A stretch of 64,000 nucleotides of DNA from Adhaeribacter radiodurans (GTDB taxonomy: Bacteria > Bacteroidota > Bacteroidia > Cytophagales > Hymenobacteraceae): contig NZ_CP055153.1 of NCBI RefSeq assembly GCF_014075995.1, positions 682,001-746,000 of the forward strand, in the 5' to 3' direction. The notes beneath the pieces are model-generated. The model worked only from the letters and a program-made list of their open reading frames with translations. It did no database searches and was not told the DNA's origin. Position 1 is the stretch's first letter; each line of letters starts with the position of its first letter. The position numbers and the translations under genes were made by a program. Shown piece after piece: positions 1-14,782 of the stretch.

Positions 1-75
1 TATAGATAAATTACTAAAATCCTGAATCCAAATAATTTAAGATACACATTGCCCCAAAAAGAATAAAAATCAATA

Positions 76-1821
76 ATGAAAGAATACTGCTTTACCTTTG
101 CTTTGCTGCCCAAGCGAGCCTTATTCGTAATACTGGCTACTGTTTTATTAGCTTCTTCCGCATCGGCGCAAGGGACCAAGAAGGTCGCCAAAGATGCCCC
201 GGTTTTCTCGCAGTTTTATTACAAGGGCGATGACCAGATTTACAAAGAAAACCCGTTGCAACCCGATGAGTTTTATACCCCTATTTTGCAGGGATGTTAT
301 CCGGACCCCAGCATTGTGCGCAAGGGAAAAGATTATTACCTGGTAAATTCTTCTTTCGCCATGTTTCCGGGAGTGCCGATTTTTCACTCCAACGATTTAG
401 TAAATTGGAAACAAATCGGCCACGTACTGGACCGGACTTCCCAGTTAAAAGTAGAGACTTCGGGTATTTCGGCCGGTGTGTATGCACCCGATATTAAGTA
501 CAATAAAAACAACGACACCTTTTACATGATTACCACTCAGTTCTCCGGAGGCATGGGCAATATTGTAGTAAAGACCAAAGACCCGGCGAAAGGCTGGAGC
601 GACCCGGTGAAATTGCAGTTTAACGGCATTGACCCTTCGTTATTTTTTGAAGATAACGGTAAAGCTTACGTGGTACACAACGATGCGCCGCCCAAAGGTA
701 CGGAACAGTACGAAGGTCACAGGGTTATTAAAATCTGGGAGTACGATGTACAAAATGATAAAGTAGTACCCGGCACCGACAAAATTATTGTGAACGGCGG
801 TACTGATATTACCCAAAAACCCATTTGGATTGAAGCGCCGCATATTTACAAGAAAAATAACCGCTACTACCTAATGTGTGCCCAAGGCGGTACCGGCGAT
901 AACCACACCGAAGTAATTTTTTCCAGTGACAATGTTATGGGGCCTTACGAACCGGCTAAAAACAACCCGATTCTTACGCAGCGGTATTTCCCGAAGAACC
1001 GGCCGAACAAAATGGATTGGACCGGTCACGCCGATTTAACCGAAGGGCCTGATGGGAGATATTACGCCGTATTTTTAGGTATCCGGCCCAACGAAAAAGA
1101 TCGCGTAAACGCCGGTCGTGAAACCTTTATATTGCCCGTAGATTGGAGTGGCGAGTTCCCGGTATTTGAAAACGGACTGGTGCCTTTAAAACCTAAATTA
1201 AAGGTTCCAGCCGGCGTTAAAAACCAAACCGGTCAAAGCGGTTTCTTCCCGAACGGCAACTTTACATTTACCGACAACTTTACCGCTAAAACCCTGGATT
1301 ACCGCTGGATTGGTATGCGCGGTCCGCGGGAGGAGTTTGTTAGTACCAGCAAAAACGGCTTACAGATTATGCCTTTTGCCAAAAGCATTAAAGAAGTAGC
1401 GCCTATCTCTGCGCTGTGGCATCGGCAGCAACACAATGCCTTTACAGCCAATGTTACCCTGAAATATGCCCCAAAATCGGAAAAAGATTTGGCCGGATTG
1501 GCATGTTACCAAAGCGAGAAATTTAATTACGTGTTCGGCCTTACCAAGAAAGGCAACGATAGCTACCTGGTTTTAGCCCGCACCGAAAAAGGAAATACCA
1601 CCGTGCTGGCCAGCGAAAAAGTAGATACCCGCAAACCGGTTCAATTACAGGTAGTGGCGCAAGGCGATGCATATCAGTTTCAATACAGCACCGACAATTC
1701 AAATTTCAAAAATATCGGTGGTACCGTTTCTGGCGACATTCTTTCTACTAACGTAGCCGGTGGGTTTACCGGATCGCTGATCGGGTTGTACGCCACGTCT
1801 GTCAACGATATTCAGCCATAA
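76..1821 (+). CDS. GH43 family glycosidase (beta-xylosidase / arabinofuranosidase type), secreted
   Basis: This 581-residue protein is predicted to hydrolyse xylosyl or arabinosyl linkages in hemicellulose. Residues 1-31 form a signal peptide ending at ASAQG. The five-bladed GH43 propeller follows; the expected catalytic triad is visible as Asp77 in YPDPSIV (general base), Asp186 in GIDPSLFF (pKa modulator) and Glu323 in LTEGPDGRYY (general acid). From about residue 395 a second beta-sandwich follows, as in the GH43 subfamilies that carry a C-terminal concanavalin-like domain, and the total length matches those. It is the first complete gene in the window and is followed 32 bases later by an esterase gene, so the two are probably co-transcribed. 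Family membership is firm; the exact substrate is not, because GH43 mixes xylosidases, arabinofuranosidases and arabinanases. Confidence 0.93.
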   Translation: MKEYCFTFALLPKRALFVILATVLLASSASAQGTKKVAKDAPVFSQFYYKGDDQIYKENPLQPDEFYTPILQGCYPDPSIVRKGKDYYLVNSSFAMFPGVPIFHSNDLVNWKQIGHVLDRTSQLKVETSGISAGVYAPDIKYNKNNDTFYMITTQFSGGMGNIVVKTKDPAKGWSDPVKLQFNGIDPSLFFEDNGKAYVVHNDAPPKGTEQYEGHRVIKIWEYDVQNDKVVPGTDKIIVNGGTDITQKPIWIEAPHIYKKNNRYYLMCAQGGTGDNHTEVIFSSDNVMGPYEPAKNNPILTQRYFPKNRPNKMDWTGHADLTEGPDGRYYAVFLGIRPNEKDRVNAGRETFILPVDWSGEFPVFENGLVPLKPKLKVPAGVKNQTGQSGFFPNGNFTFTDNFTAKTLDYRWIGMRGPREEFVSTSKNGLQIMPFAKSIKEVAPISALWHRQQHNAFTANVTLKYAPKSEKDLAGLACYQSEKFNYVFGLTKKGNDSYLVLARTEKGNTTVLASEKVDTRKPVQLQVVAQGDAYQFQYSTDNSNFKNIGGTVSGDILSTNVAGGFTGSLIGLYATSVNDIQP

Positions 1822-1853
1822 ATCATAATACGTCCACTTTTAAATCATAACCC

Positions 1854-3095
1854 ATGAAAATTAAAATTTTAGCAAGCTTAGTTGCCGCTGCCTTCACCAG
1901 TAGCTTGGCGTTGGCGCAAGGCCAGGCGGCCGTAAAAGAAGATTTTAAACCGTCTGCTTTTAACCAGCCCTTCCAGGATTATCCCCAGGTAAACTCCCAG
2001 GGGTATGTCCGTTTTCGGATTGTAGCGCCCCAAGCCGACAGCGTGCGCGTAACTCTTGGTCTGGGCGGACGAGGTGGAACCAGATTAACCAAAGGAGCGG
2101 ATGGGGCTTTTACCGGAACTACCGCCGGACCAATGGATGAAGGCTTTCACTACTACCACTTAGTCGTGGATGGCGGTATTTATAATGATCCCGGTACCGG
2201 AAACTTCTATGGCTCGCAACGTTGGGAAAGCGGTGTTGAAATACCGGCCAAAGATCAGGATTTTTATGCTTTAAAAAATGTGCCGCACGGCCACGTGCAG
2301 CAAGTATTATTTCCTTCTAAAAGCACGAAAACTTCCCGGGTAGCTAATGTGTATACGCCGCCCGGGTACGAAAAAGGTAGCACCAAATATCCGGTTTTAT
2401 ACCTGCAACATGGTTGGGGCGAAAATGAAACTTCCTGGGCGATCCAAGGCAAGACGAATCTGATTATGGACAACATGATTGCCGAAGGCCGCATAAAGCC
2501 ATTTATTGTGGTGATGACCTACGGTATGACGAATACGGGCGGAAGACCAGGACCACCACGTCCGGCGGCCAATGCTACTGCGGCGGCGGGTACCACTCCG
2601 CCAGCGGCTGGTGCTGCTCCGGCTCCACGTCCTGGTATGGGTGCACCTGGCGTGGTGCCGAATGGGATAACGGCAGGCGAACCTACTGGGGTTGCCGCTT
2701 TTCAGACTGTTTTACTGGATGAATTAATACCTTATGTGGATTCCCATTTCCGCACGGTAGCTAACCGGGATAATCGCGCTATGGCTGGTCTTTCCATGGG
2801 TGGGTTTGAAACACACACGATAACATTAGCGAAACCAGAAGTTTTTGGTTACTGGGGATTAATGAGTGGGGGTAACTATACACCAGAACAGTTGCAAGGT
2901 AAAATGAAACCGAAGCTGCTGTTTATAACTTACGGAAGCAAAGAAACCCGCGGGGCCGATGCGCTACCCAAAGTGGAAGCTGATTTAAAAGCAGCCGGCT
3001 ATAAAGTGGGTACTTATGTTTCGCCGGGCACCGCCCACGAGTTTCAAACCTGGCGCCGTAGCCTTTATCAAATGGCTCCCCTACTTTTTAAATAA
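1854..3095 (+). CDS. E-set / esterase-D carbohydrate esterase (feruloyl or acetyl xylan esterase-like) with Pro/Ala-rich insert
   Basis: A 413-residue secreted serine esterase. A signal peptide (residues 1-21, ending LALAQ) precedes an immunoglobulin-like E-set domain related to CBM48 (about residues 40-125, with FRIVAPQADSVRVTL). The esterase-D alpha/beta-hydrolase domain starts near the VYTPPGYEK motif. The nucleophile is Ser314 in GLSMGGFET and the catalytic histidine is probably in GTAHEFQTW near the C-terminus. Families with this architecture release ferulate or acetate from xylan. About residues 229-269 are an unusual Pro/Ala/Gly-rich insert inside the hydrolase domain, between the MTYGM strand and the rest of the fold; the four related esterases at 7095-12564 lack it. 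The gene lies 32 bases after the GH43 gene. Confidence 0.88.
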   Translation: MKIKILASLVAAAFTSSLALAQGQAAVKEDFKPSAFNQPFQDYPQVNSQGYVRFRIVAPQADSVRVTLGLGGRGGTRLTKGADGAFTGTTAGPMDEGFHYYHLVVDGGIYNDPGTGNFYGSQRWESGVEIPAKDQDFYALKNVPHGHVQQVLFPSKSTKTSRVANVYTPPGYEKGSTKYPVLYLQHGWGENETSWAIQGKTNLIMDNMIAEGRIKPFIVVMTYGMTNTGGRPGPPRPAANATAAAGTTPPAAGAAPAPRPGMGAPGVVPNGITAGEPTGVAAFQTVLLDELIPYVDSHFRTVANRDNRAMAGLSMGGFETHTITLAKPEVFGYWGLMSGGNYTPEQLQGKMKPKLLFITYGSKETRGADALPKVEADLKAAGYKVGTYVSPGTAHEFQTWRRSLYQMAPLLFK

Positions 3096-3157
3096 TTAAA
3101 TTCAAGGCCAGTCCTATTTCAGCAAACCGATATTTTCAATTGTTATTAATTAATAAA

Positions 3158-4042
3158 GTGAAAGTAAAGCATTCTTGCCGTTTCTGTTTTTTAAAAAAGA
3201 AAGTAGTGGCTGGCCTGATTTTATTGCTTATTGGCTATACAGCCAAGGCTCAAGAGGTAATAGATTTATACTCCGGCGCTATTCCCAACGCCAAGGTGAT
3301 GCCGGGAGCCAATAAAGGTAACCTGGAAGCCGGGGGGCTGGTACGCCGGGTTGTAAAACCAAGTTTAGAGGTTTATTTGCCGGCTAAGGAAAATGCATCG
3401 GGGGCGGCCGTTATTATTTGTCCAGGAGGCTCTTATAAAGTAATTGTGTTCCAGGGTGAAGGCATAGCTACGGCCAAGGAGTTTGCTAAAAATGGCGTGG
3501 CCGCTTTTGTGCTCAAATACCGGCTGCCGAATGATTCTATTCTGATTGATAAAAAAATTGGTCCTTTACAGGATGCGCAGCAAGCCATTAAACTGGTGCG
3601 CGAGAATGCCGTTAAATGGGGCATTGATGCAGATAAAGTAGGTATTGTGGGGTTCTCGGCGGGTGGGCATCTGGCCTCAACGGCCGCTACGCATTTTGCC
3701 AAGCCCCTTATTCCAAATCCTAAAAACACCAATTTACGACCCGACTTTCAGGTGGTGGTGTACCCGGTGATCAGCATGCAGGACGGCCTCACGCATGGAG
3801 ATTCCCGAAGTAATTTACTGGGCAAAAATCCAACGAAGGAAGCCATCGACTTATTTTCCAATGAACTGCAGGTTACGGCCAATACGCCCCCGGCTTATAT
3901 CACGCATGCCGCCGACGATAAACTGGTAGATGTAGATAACAGCATTGCTTATTTCCAAAAACTGCGGCACCTAGGGGTTGCGGTTGAAATGCATGTTTAC
4001 CCCAAAGGCGGGCATGGCTTCATCTTCGGGCAAAAAGACTGA
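3158..4042 (+). CDS. BD-FAE-type alpha/beta hydrolase (xylan acetyl/feruloyl esterase-like), C-terminus cut by an in-frame TGA
   Basis: This alpha/beta hydrolase resembles the BD-FAE / acetylxylan esterase group. The nucleophile Ser (about residue 167) is in VGFSAGGHLAST, an oxyanion-type motif is in IICPGGSY, and the acid and histidine are near AADDKLV and KGGHGF. GTG at 3158 is the preferred start because it gives a normal signal sequence ending YTAKAQE; an in-frame TTG lies at 3140. The reading frame stops at TGA 4040-4042, just after HGFIFGQKD. Without a shift of frame the DNA continues as open sequence for 17 codons to TAA at 4096, encoding the family-like tail TEPLFRWMKKNNWVKNN, four bases before the next gene. 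The stop therefore looks like a Trp-to-TGA nonsense change. The catalytic core is intact, so the shortened enzyme might still fold. Confidence 0.82.
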   Translation: MKVKHSCRFCFLKKKVVAGLILLLIGYTAKAQEVIDLYSGAIPNAKVMPGANKGNLEAGGLVRRVVKPSLEVYLPAKENASGAAVIICPGGSYKVIVFQGEGIATAKEFAKNGVAAFVLKYRLPNDSILIDKKIGPLQDAQQAIKLVRENAVKWGIDADKVGIVGFSAGGHLASTAATHFAKPLIPNPKNTNLRPDFQVVVYPVISMQDGLTHGDSRSNLLGKNPTKEAIDLFSNELQVTANTPPAYITHAADDKLVDVDNSIAYFQKLRHLGVAVEMHVYPKGGHGFIFGQKD

Positions 4043-4099
4043 ACCGAACCTTTGTTTCGGTGGATGAAAAAAAATAATTGGGTAAAAAATAATTAACGA

Positions 4100-5809
4100 A
4101 TGATCTGCTCTTTACCTAAAATAAAGTATTTTGTAAGTCGTGCCATCCTAACCGGTATGCTTCTGCTGCATGCCAGACTGTTGTTTTCCCAGCAACCGCC
4201 GGCGGTATCCATTGCGGTAAATGCCTCGCAATCGATCGGGGACATGAAGCCGTTCTGGTCTTTCTTTGGTTACGATGAACCGAACTATACCACCCGCAAG
4301 AATGGCCAGAAATTACTGACCGAATTACAGCAAATAAGCCCGGTTCCGGTTTATGTACGCGCGCACAACCTGCTCACCTCCAAAGGCAACAGTCCCGGAC
4401 CAGACCTGAAGTGGGGCTTCACGGATGCTTACACCGAAGACAAAAATGGCAAGCCGGTGTACAACTGGGTTACCGTAGACAGCATCGTGGATACCTACGT
4501 GCAACGGGGCATGAAGCCACTCATGGAAATCGGGTTTATGCCCAAAGCCCTATCTTCTAAACCTGAGCCCTACGAACACAAATGGAGTGCGGGCGGCAAC
4601 ATCTGGACCGGCTGGACTTATCCGCCTAAGGATTACAATAAATGGCGGGAGTTAGTATACCAATGGGTAAATCATTCTATTCAGCGGTATGGCAAACAAG
4701 AAGTTACTACCTGGTTATGGGAGTTGTGGAACGAACCGGACATTGGTTACTGGTCGGGCACCTTCGAAGAATACTGCAAGCTTTATGATTATACCGCCGA
4801 CGGCTTAAAGCGGGCCTGCCCTGAATGCACCATTGGCGGCCCGCACACTACCAGCCCCCGCGGCGAAAAGGGTTACCAGTACCTGACTAAATTTATCGAG
4901 CATTGCCTGCGGGGTAAAAATTACGCTACCAAGAAAACCGGTACGCCGCTGCAATTTGTGGCCTTTCACGCTAAAGGGGCACCGGAGTTGGTAAACGGGC
5001 ATATCCGCATGAATATGGGGGTACAGTTAAAAGACATTTCCCGCGGATTCACCGCCGTTAATTCTTTTCCGGAACTGAAAAACATACCGATCATTATCGG
5101 GGAAAATGACCCGGAAGGATGTGCGGCCTGTTCGGAAAAGAAAGAACCGAAATACGGTTACCGCAACGGTACCATGTACCCCAGTTACACGGCAGCCGCC
5201 TACGCACGCATCTACGAATTAATGGACCAGCACCAGGTAAACCTACGGGGAGCGGTAAGCTGGTCGTTCGAGTTTGAGAACCAGGCGTGGTTTGCCGGCT
5301 TCCGCGATTTAGCCACCAATGGCGTAGATAAACCGGTATTAAATGTGTTCCGCATGTTTGGCATGATGAACGGAAACCGGGTAGCGGTTCAAACCAACAA
5401 TACCCTGAAAGCCGCCGATATAATCGCGTCTGGTGTAACCGGTAAACCCGATATTAATGCGCTGGCCAGCAAAAACGATCATTCTATTGCGGTGATAGTT
5501 TGGAACTACCACGATGATGATGTAGCCGCAGCGGCCTCCCCGGTTGAGTTAACCATTATCGGTGTTCCCCAAAGCAAAGTCCAAGTCCATCATTACCGCG
5601 TCGATAAGCAATTCAGCAATTCCTTTGAAAAATGGAAATCCATGGGCAAACCGCAACAGGTTACGAATGAACAATACCAGGAATTAGAAAAAGCCGGCCA
5701 ATTACAATTGCTTACTTCCCCGGCGTGGCAGGAAGTAAATGAGGGCAAAACTGTTTTAAAGTTTGATTTACCGCGGCAGGGGGTATCGTTTATCCAGTTA
5801 AGCTGGTAA
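4100..5809 (+). CDS. GH39-like glycoside hydrolase (putative beta-xylosidase), secreted
   Basis: A 569-residue protein with an N-terminal signal segment (about residues 1-30, ending LLFSQQ) and a TIM-barrel glycosidase domain of the GH39/clan-A type. The acid/base is Glu212 in the classic LWNEPDIGYW motif. The nucleophile candidate is Glu335 in IIIGENDPEGCAAC, at the end of a barrel strand. A C-terminal beta-sandwich follows (about residues 440-569). It would remove xylosyl or similar residues from oligosaccharides in the periplasm or outside the cell. It starts four bases after the extended reading frame of the upstream esterase, which supports one operon with the GH43 and esterase genes. 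The GENDPEGCAAC nucleophile region differs from textbook GH39 enzymes, so the substrate is uncertain. Confidence 0.85.
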   Translation: MICSLPKIKYFVSRAILTGMLLLHARLLFSQQPPAVSIAVNASQSIGDMKPFWSFFGYDEPNYTTRKNGQKLLTELQQISPVPVYVRAHNLLTSKGNSPGPDLKWGFTDAYTEDKNGKPVYNWVTVDSIVDTYVQRGMKPLMEIGFMPKALSSKPEPYEHKWSAGGNIWTGWTYPPKDYNKWRELVYQWVNHSIQRYGKQEVTTWLWELWNEPDIGYWSGTFEEYCKLYDYTADGLKRACPECTIGGPHTTSPRGEKGYQYLTKFIEHCLRGKNYATKKTGTPLQFVAFHAKGAPELVNGHIRMNMGVQLKDISRGFTAVNSFPELKNIPIIIGENDPEGCAACSEKKEPKYGYRNGTMYPSYTAAAYARIYELMDQHQVNLRGAVSWSFEFENQAWFAGFRDLATNGVDKPVLNVFRMFGMMNGNRVAVQTNNTLKAADIIASGVTGKPDINALASKNDHSIAVIVWNYHDDDVAAAASPVELTIIGVPQSKVQVHHYRVDKQFSNSFEKWKSMGKPQQVTNEQYQELEKAGQLQLLTSPAWQEVNEGKTVLKFDLPRQGVSFIQLSW

Positions 5810-5893
5810 GTTATATCTTCATGAATAAGTAGCATTAATTGATATCACCGATTCGGGCATTTGGGTAATGAAATTTAAATTAAATAAAAACCA

Positions 5894-6880
5894 ATGAAAA
5901 GAGTAGTTACGATAGCATTGCTGTTTCTTGGGGTTAATTTTTGTTTCTCCCAAATTAGTAAATACAATGCCTCCAAAGCGGCTAATACAAATACAATTAA
6001 AGCTGAAAATTTAAAAAATACGCTACAAAAAACTATTCCGGTTTTAATTGTGGATGGCTTTAGTAACCACGACTGGAAACAAACCACCGCGGTAATTAAG
6101 TGGATGCTGGAAAAAACCGGCCGCTTTCGCGTGGATGTTTCCACGGTACCCCTGGATAGCACGCAGCTGGTTAACTGGAAACCTGCTTTTAGTAAATACG
6201 CCGTAGTGATTCAAAATACCAATAACATTAATACGCCACGTTTACGCTGGTCAGCGGGGGCGGAGCGGGCGCTGGAGCAATACGTGAACGGTGGGGGAGG
6301 TCTGTACATTCTGCATTCGGCTAATAATGCTTTTGCGCAGTGGCCGGAATACAACAAAATGATTGGGTTAGGATGGCGCCCCAGTACAGTTGGCTACGCT
6401 CTGGAAATTGATTCAGCCCGAAAAATAAACCGCCTGCCACCCGGCGAAGGCAAAGGAACCGGACACGGCGACAGGTTTGATGCTTTAATTCAGATTCTGA
6501 ACCGTCATCCGATCAACCAGGGTTATCCTGCTCAATGGAAAACGGCTTATACCGAAGTGTACCATTATCCGCGGGGACCAGCCGAAAATCTTACCGTACT
6601 GTCTTATGCTTATGATAGCAGCGCTACCCACAAGTTATGGCCGGTGGAATGGGTGGTAAAATATGGGAAAGGACGGGTTTATAATTCCAGCATGGGACAT
6701 CTTTGGACCGGAGAAGTTTATCCACCAGCTTATCGGTGTGTAGGGTTTCAAACTACGGTTATCCGGGCTACTGAATGGCTGGCTACGGGTAAGGTAAGCT
6801 ACCCGGTACCCAAGAATTTCCCAGCTAAAGAATCACTCAGTCTTAATAAAGAAAGTGAATTTTTAAATTCTCAAAAGTAA
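5894..6880 (+). CDS. ThuA-like domain protein, secreted
   Basis: A 328-residue protein with a signal peptide (residues 1-20, ending NFCFSQ) followed by a ThuA-like (trehalose utilisation type) domain of the class I glutamine amidotransferase fold. Recognisable segments are VLIVDGFSNHDWKQT near the start, the glycine-rich GGGGLYILHSANNAF strand and turn, and the late SMGHLWTG segment. ThuA-like proteins are common in Bacteroidetes polysaccharide loci, often beside sugar oxidoreductases; their reaction is poorly defined. Its place inside this esterase and glycosidase run suggests work on a released sugar or its oxidised form, which is inference. A 214-base gap follows, in which I see no other gene. 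Confidence 0.82.
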   Translation: MKRVVTIALLFLGVNFCFSQISKYNASKAANTNTIKAENLKNTLQKTIPVLIVDGFSNHDWKQTTAVIKWMLEKTGRFRVDVSTVPLDSTQLVNWKPAFSKYAVVIQNTNNINTPRLRWSAGAERALEQYVNGGGGLYILHSANNAFAQWPEYNKMIGLGWRPSTVGYALEIDSARKINRLPPGEGKGTGHGDRFDALIQILNRHPINQGYPAQWKTAYTEVYHYPRGPAENLTVLSYAYDSSATHKLWPVEWVVKYGKGRVYNSSMGHLWTGEVYPPAYRCVGFQTTVIRATEWLATGKVSYPVPKNFPAKESLSLNKESEFLNSQK

Positions 6881-7013
6881 AAGTTTTATTCTGGAAGGAC
6901 TTAGCTTTTGCTTAACCTTTAAACCTTCTTCCATTAAAGTTTGGCATATGGATAAATTAGTTTGAAGTAAAGTCAATGGCACGGCAGCTTTTAAATGAAT
7001 TGGGTTATTTTAA

Positions 7014-8219
<1,206 letters not shown>

Positions 8220-8307
8220 TTGGTTTTTTTAAACACTTGTAGCCAAGCCAAAGCCTATCCATTTTAAAATTTCAGCATTTTCTAAGTATTTCTAAATCAA
8301 AACGCAC

Positions 8308-12564
<4,257 letters not shown>

Positions 12565-12731
12565 GTAAGCAGGATTGGAGAAAAAATGGTCGAAAAACGG
12601 TACAACCATTTGCTAACTTAAGGTGCATTCGACATAAGCACTTATTATACAAACAGCCAATAGCCGTATTAGTAGCAATGTCAAAATATACTTCTGCTGC
12701 TTTTTACTGTCTGTCTAGGTTTCTTCAGTAA

Positions 12732-12763
12732 GAAACTATTTGGCTATGTAGTTAAATAGTTTC
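12732..12763. terminator. Hairpin between convergent genes
   Basis: A 10-bp perfect stem (GAAACTATTT at 12732-12741, its complement at 12754-12763) with a 12-base loop lies in the 322-base gap between the double esterase gene (plus) and the AraC gene (minus). It is AT-rich and could end transcription from both sides, although no long T-run follows directly. Nothing else was recognised in this gap. Confidence 0.4.
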
Positions 12764-12886
12764 CTCCTGGAGGACCGAGTAAGAGTAGAATAGCTTTTTC
12801 CCAGGTGTTCTTTTCGTATCTCGAATTAATGTAAACTTATCCCTAATAGATTGACTACGGAATACCTAAATCAGCATAAACAACAA

Positions 12887-13783
12887 TCAATTTTCAAACC
12901 GGGAATGGGAAGGGTTTTTCCGATAAACCTTGGGCGAGACACCAATGTGTTTTTTAAAAAGACGCGAGAAATAGAACGGGTCCTTTATTTTTAATATAAA
13001 CGAAATCTCAGAAACAGAATAATCCGTGTTATTCAAATAATTTAGGGCTCCCTGTATCAAAAAATCCTGCACGACGTGTAACGCCGACTTGCCCGCCACC
13101 GATTGACAAATCCGGTTTAAATGAATGGTGGTAACTCCCAATTCCTTCGCGTACTGAGAAATGTTTTTAGTGTCGGTTAAAAGCGATTCTTTAATGAGAT
13201 TCTGGAAATCCTGGTAGTACTTTAATTTTCGGTTATCCTGGGTGAAAGACTTATTCTCTTGGTGGTAAAGCGCCCGTAAGCTTTCAACTAGCAATAGGGT
13301 TAGGCTGGATTGTAAAACCAAAGCTTTTCCTGCCAGATCAGCATTCAGTTCCTGGGCAATCTTATCCGCCATAAGCGATAAATTTAAAAAATTGGCACCA
13401 GCCAGTTCTGCGGCTAAAATATGTACTTTATTAAATTTCAGCTTGAAGGCAGGCAGCGGTTTTAAAATTGCATCCAGGTAATTACTGGAAATAGTAAAAG
13501 CCCAACCCTTGGTTTTGTCATATAGAAAGCCATGTACAATATTAGCCGGAATAAGAACTAAACAGGGACCCGTAACCTCAACTTCTTTTTTTGATAAAGT
13601 TACCATCACCTTTCCTGCCTTAATAACCAGAATATGCATTAACAAAGTATGCAAATGCGGTTTGATTTGCCCGTCGTACAATTCAATTAAGGAATCAAAT
13701 GATTGTACATGAATGAAGTCAGAGGGTATGGGTTTACTACGCTCCCCATATAGGTGGTAATTATCAAATTTCTCTTTATACAT
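12887..13783 (-). CDS. AraC-family transcriptional regulator
   Basis: A 298-residue cytoplasmic regulator. The N-terminal half has the cupin-like AraC ligand-binding fold (about residues 30-110, with KPHLHTLLMHILVIKAG and VLIPANIVHGF). The C-terminal 100 residues form the two helix-turn-helix motifs of the AraC/XylS DNA-binding domain: the first around NISQYAKELGVTTIHLNRI, the second around SVSEISFILKIKDPFYFSRL, followed by FKKHIGVSPKVYRKN. It is convergent to the esterase operon and divergent from the CoA-transferase operon, so it could control either; divergence from the gene at 14060 favours control of the catabolic module. The ligand is unknown. Confidence 0.92.
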   Translation of the reverse strand: MYKEKFDNYHLYGERSKPIPSDFIHVQSFDSLIELYDGQIKPHLHTLLMHILVIKAGKVMVTLSKKEVEVTGPCLVLIPANIVHGFLYDKTKGWAFTISSNYLDAILKPLPAFKLKFNKVHILAAELAGANFLNLSLMADKIAQELNADLAGKALVLQSSLTLLLVESLRALYHQENKSFTQDNRKLKYYQDFQNLIKESLLTDTKNISQYAKELGVTTIHLNRICQSVAGKSALHVVQDFLIQGALNYLNNTDYSVSEISFILKIKDPFYFSRLFKKHIGVSPKVYRKNPSHSRFEN

Positions 13784-14059
13784 GAAAGTAATATACGTTT
13801 AAATAATGTATGTTTTGTAAAAACAATAAGTTCTTTCGGTGCATTCCAAAATGAATATTATAGTATAAATAGCCCTTTATTTAAGTAATATCTGCTACTA
13901 AGCTTAGTTTATTGGACCAATTCTGACAAATTTTTAAATTTATTTAAGAGTTCTGATTAAATAATAGGACGTAAAAATGTTTCATTTATCCATGTATTTA
14001 ATCGAAATGATCATAAACCTAACCTCTTATAAACTTACTTTTACTTAACTGTTAAGTTT

Positions 14060-14773
14060 ATGATTAATAAGGTTGTAGTAAATGCGCAAGCGGCATTATC
14101 GGACGTTCCGGATAACGCCACCATTATGTTGGGAGGATTTGGTTTGTGCGGAATTCCGGAAAATTCTATCGCGGAACTCTTGCGCAAAGGCGTTAAAAAT
14201 TTAACCTGTATTTCCAATAATGCCGGGGTAGATGATTTTGGAATTGGTTTACTATTACAAACCCGTCAGGTAAGAAAAATGATTTCTTCTTACGTGGGCG
14301 AAAATGCCGAATTTGAGCGCCAGCTTTTATCCGGAGAACTGGAAGTGGAGCTTATTCCCCAGGGTACGCTCGCGGAGCGCATTCGGGCCGGTGGAGCGGG
14401 CATCCCGGCTTTTTATACACCGGCGGGTTATGGCACTGAAGTAGGCGCAGGCAAAGAAGCCCAGGAATTTGATGGGAAAATGTACATCAGAGAAAGCTGG
14501 CTAAAAGCGGATTTTGCATTGGTAAAAGCCTGGAAAGGTGATACAGCCGGCAACTTAATTTATAAAGGCAGTGCCCGCAACTTTAACCCCATCATGGCTA
14601 CTGCCGGCAAAATTACCATTGCCGAAGTAGAAGAATTAGTACCAGTCGGCGAGTTAGATCCGAATTATATCCATACTCCGGGTATATATGTGCAGCGTAT
14701 TTTTCAGGGGCAACAATACCAAAAGCGCATTGAACAGAAAACAACCAGAAAAGCAATCTCCACCACTGTTTAA
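14060..14773 (+). CDS. scoA: 3-oxoacid CoA-transferase subunit A
   Basis: The 237-residue alpha subunit of a two-subunit family I CoA-transferase, which moves CoA between succinyl-CoA and a 3-oxo acid such as acetoacetate or 3-oxoadipate. The CoA-binding glycine motif [12 protein letters not shown] is at residues 25-36, followed by the conserved CISNNAG strand and the [14 protein letters not shown] and [11 protein letters not shown] segments. The length is standard. The partner subunit starts 9 bases downstream. Acetoacetate:succinyl-CoA transferase (scoA/atoD) and 3-oxoadipate CoA-transferase (pcaI) are too similar to separate by eye, so the symbol is provisional. The placement ahead of esterases and a carboxylate transporter suggests a catabolic role. 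Confidence 0.9.
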   Translation: MINKVVVNAQAALSDVPDNATIMLGGFGLCGIPENSIAELLRKGVKNLTCISNNAGVDDFGIGLLLQTRQVRKMISSYVGENAEFERQLLSGELEVELIPQGTLAERIRAGGAGIPAFYTPAGYGTEVGAGKEAQEFDGKMYIRESWLKADFALVKAWKGDTAGNLIYKGSARNFNPIMATAGKITIAEVEELVPVGELDPNYIHTPGIYVQRIFQGQQYQKRIEQKTTRKAISTTV

Positions 14774-14782
14774 AAAACTAAA

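Noticed and set aside
4040-4042. TGA in the esterase as selenocysteine or reassigned codon
   Set aside because: TGA ends several intact genes here (21881, 25161, 51209, 55202), no selenocysteine insertion structure is apparent after the codon, and homologous proteins are expected to have Trp rather than a catalytic Cys there.
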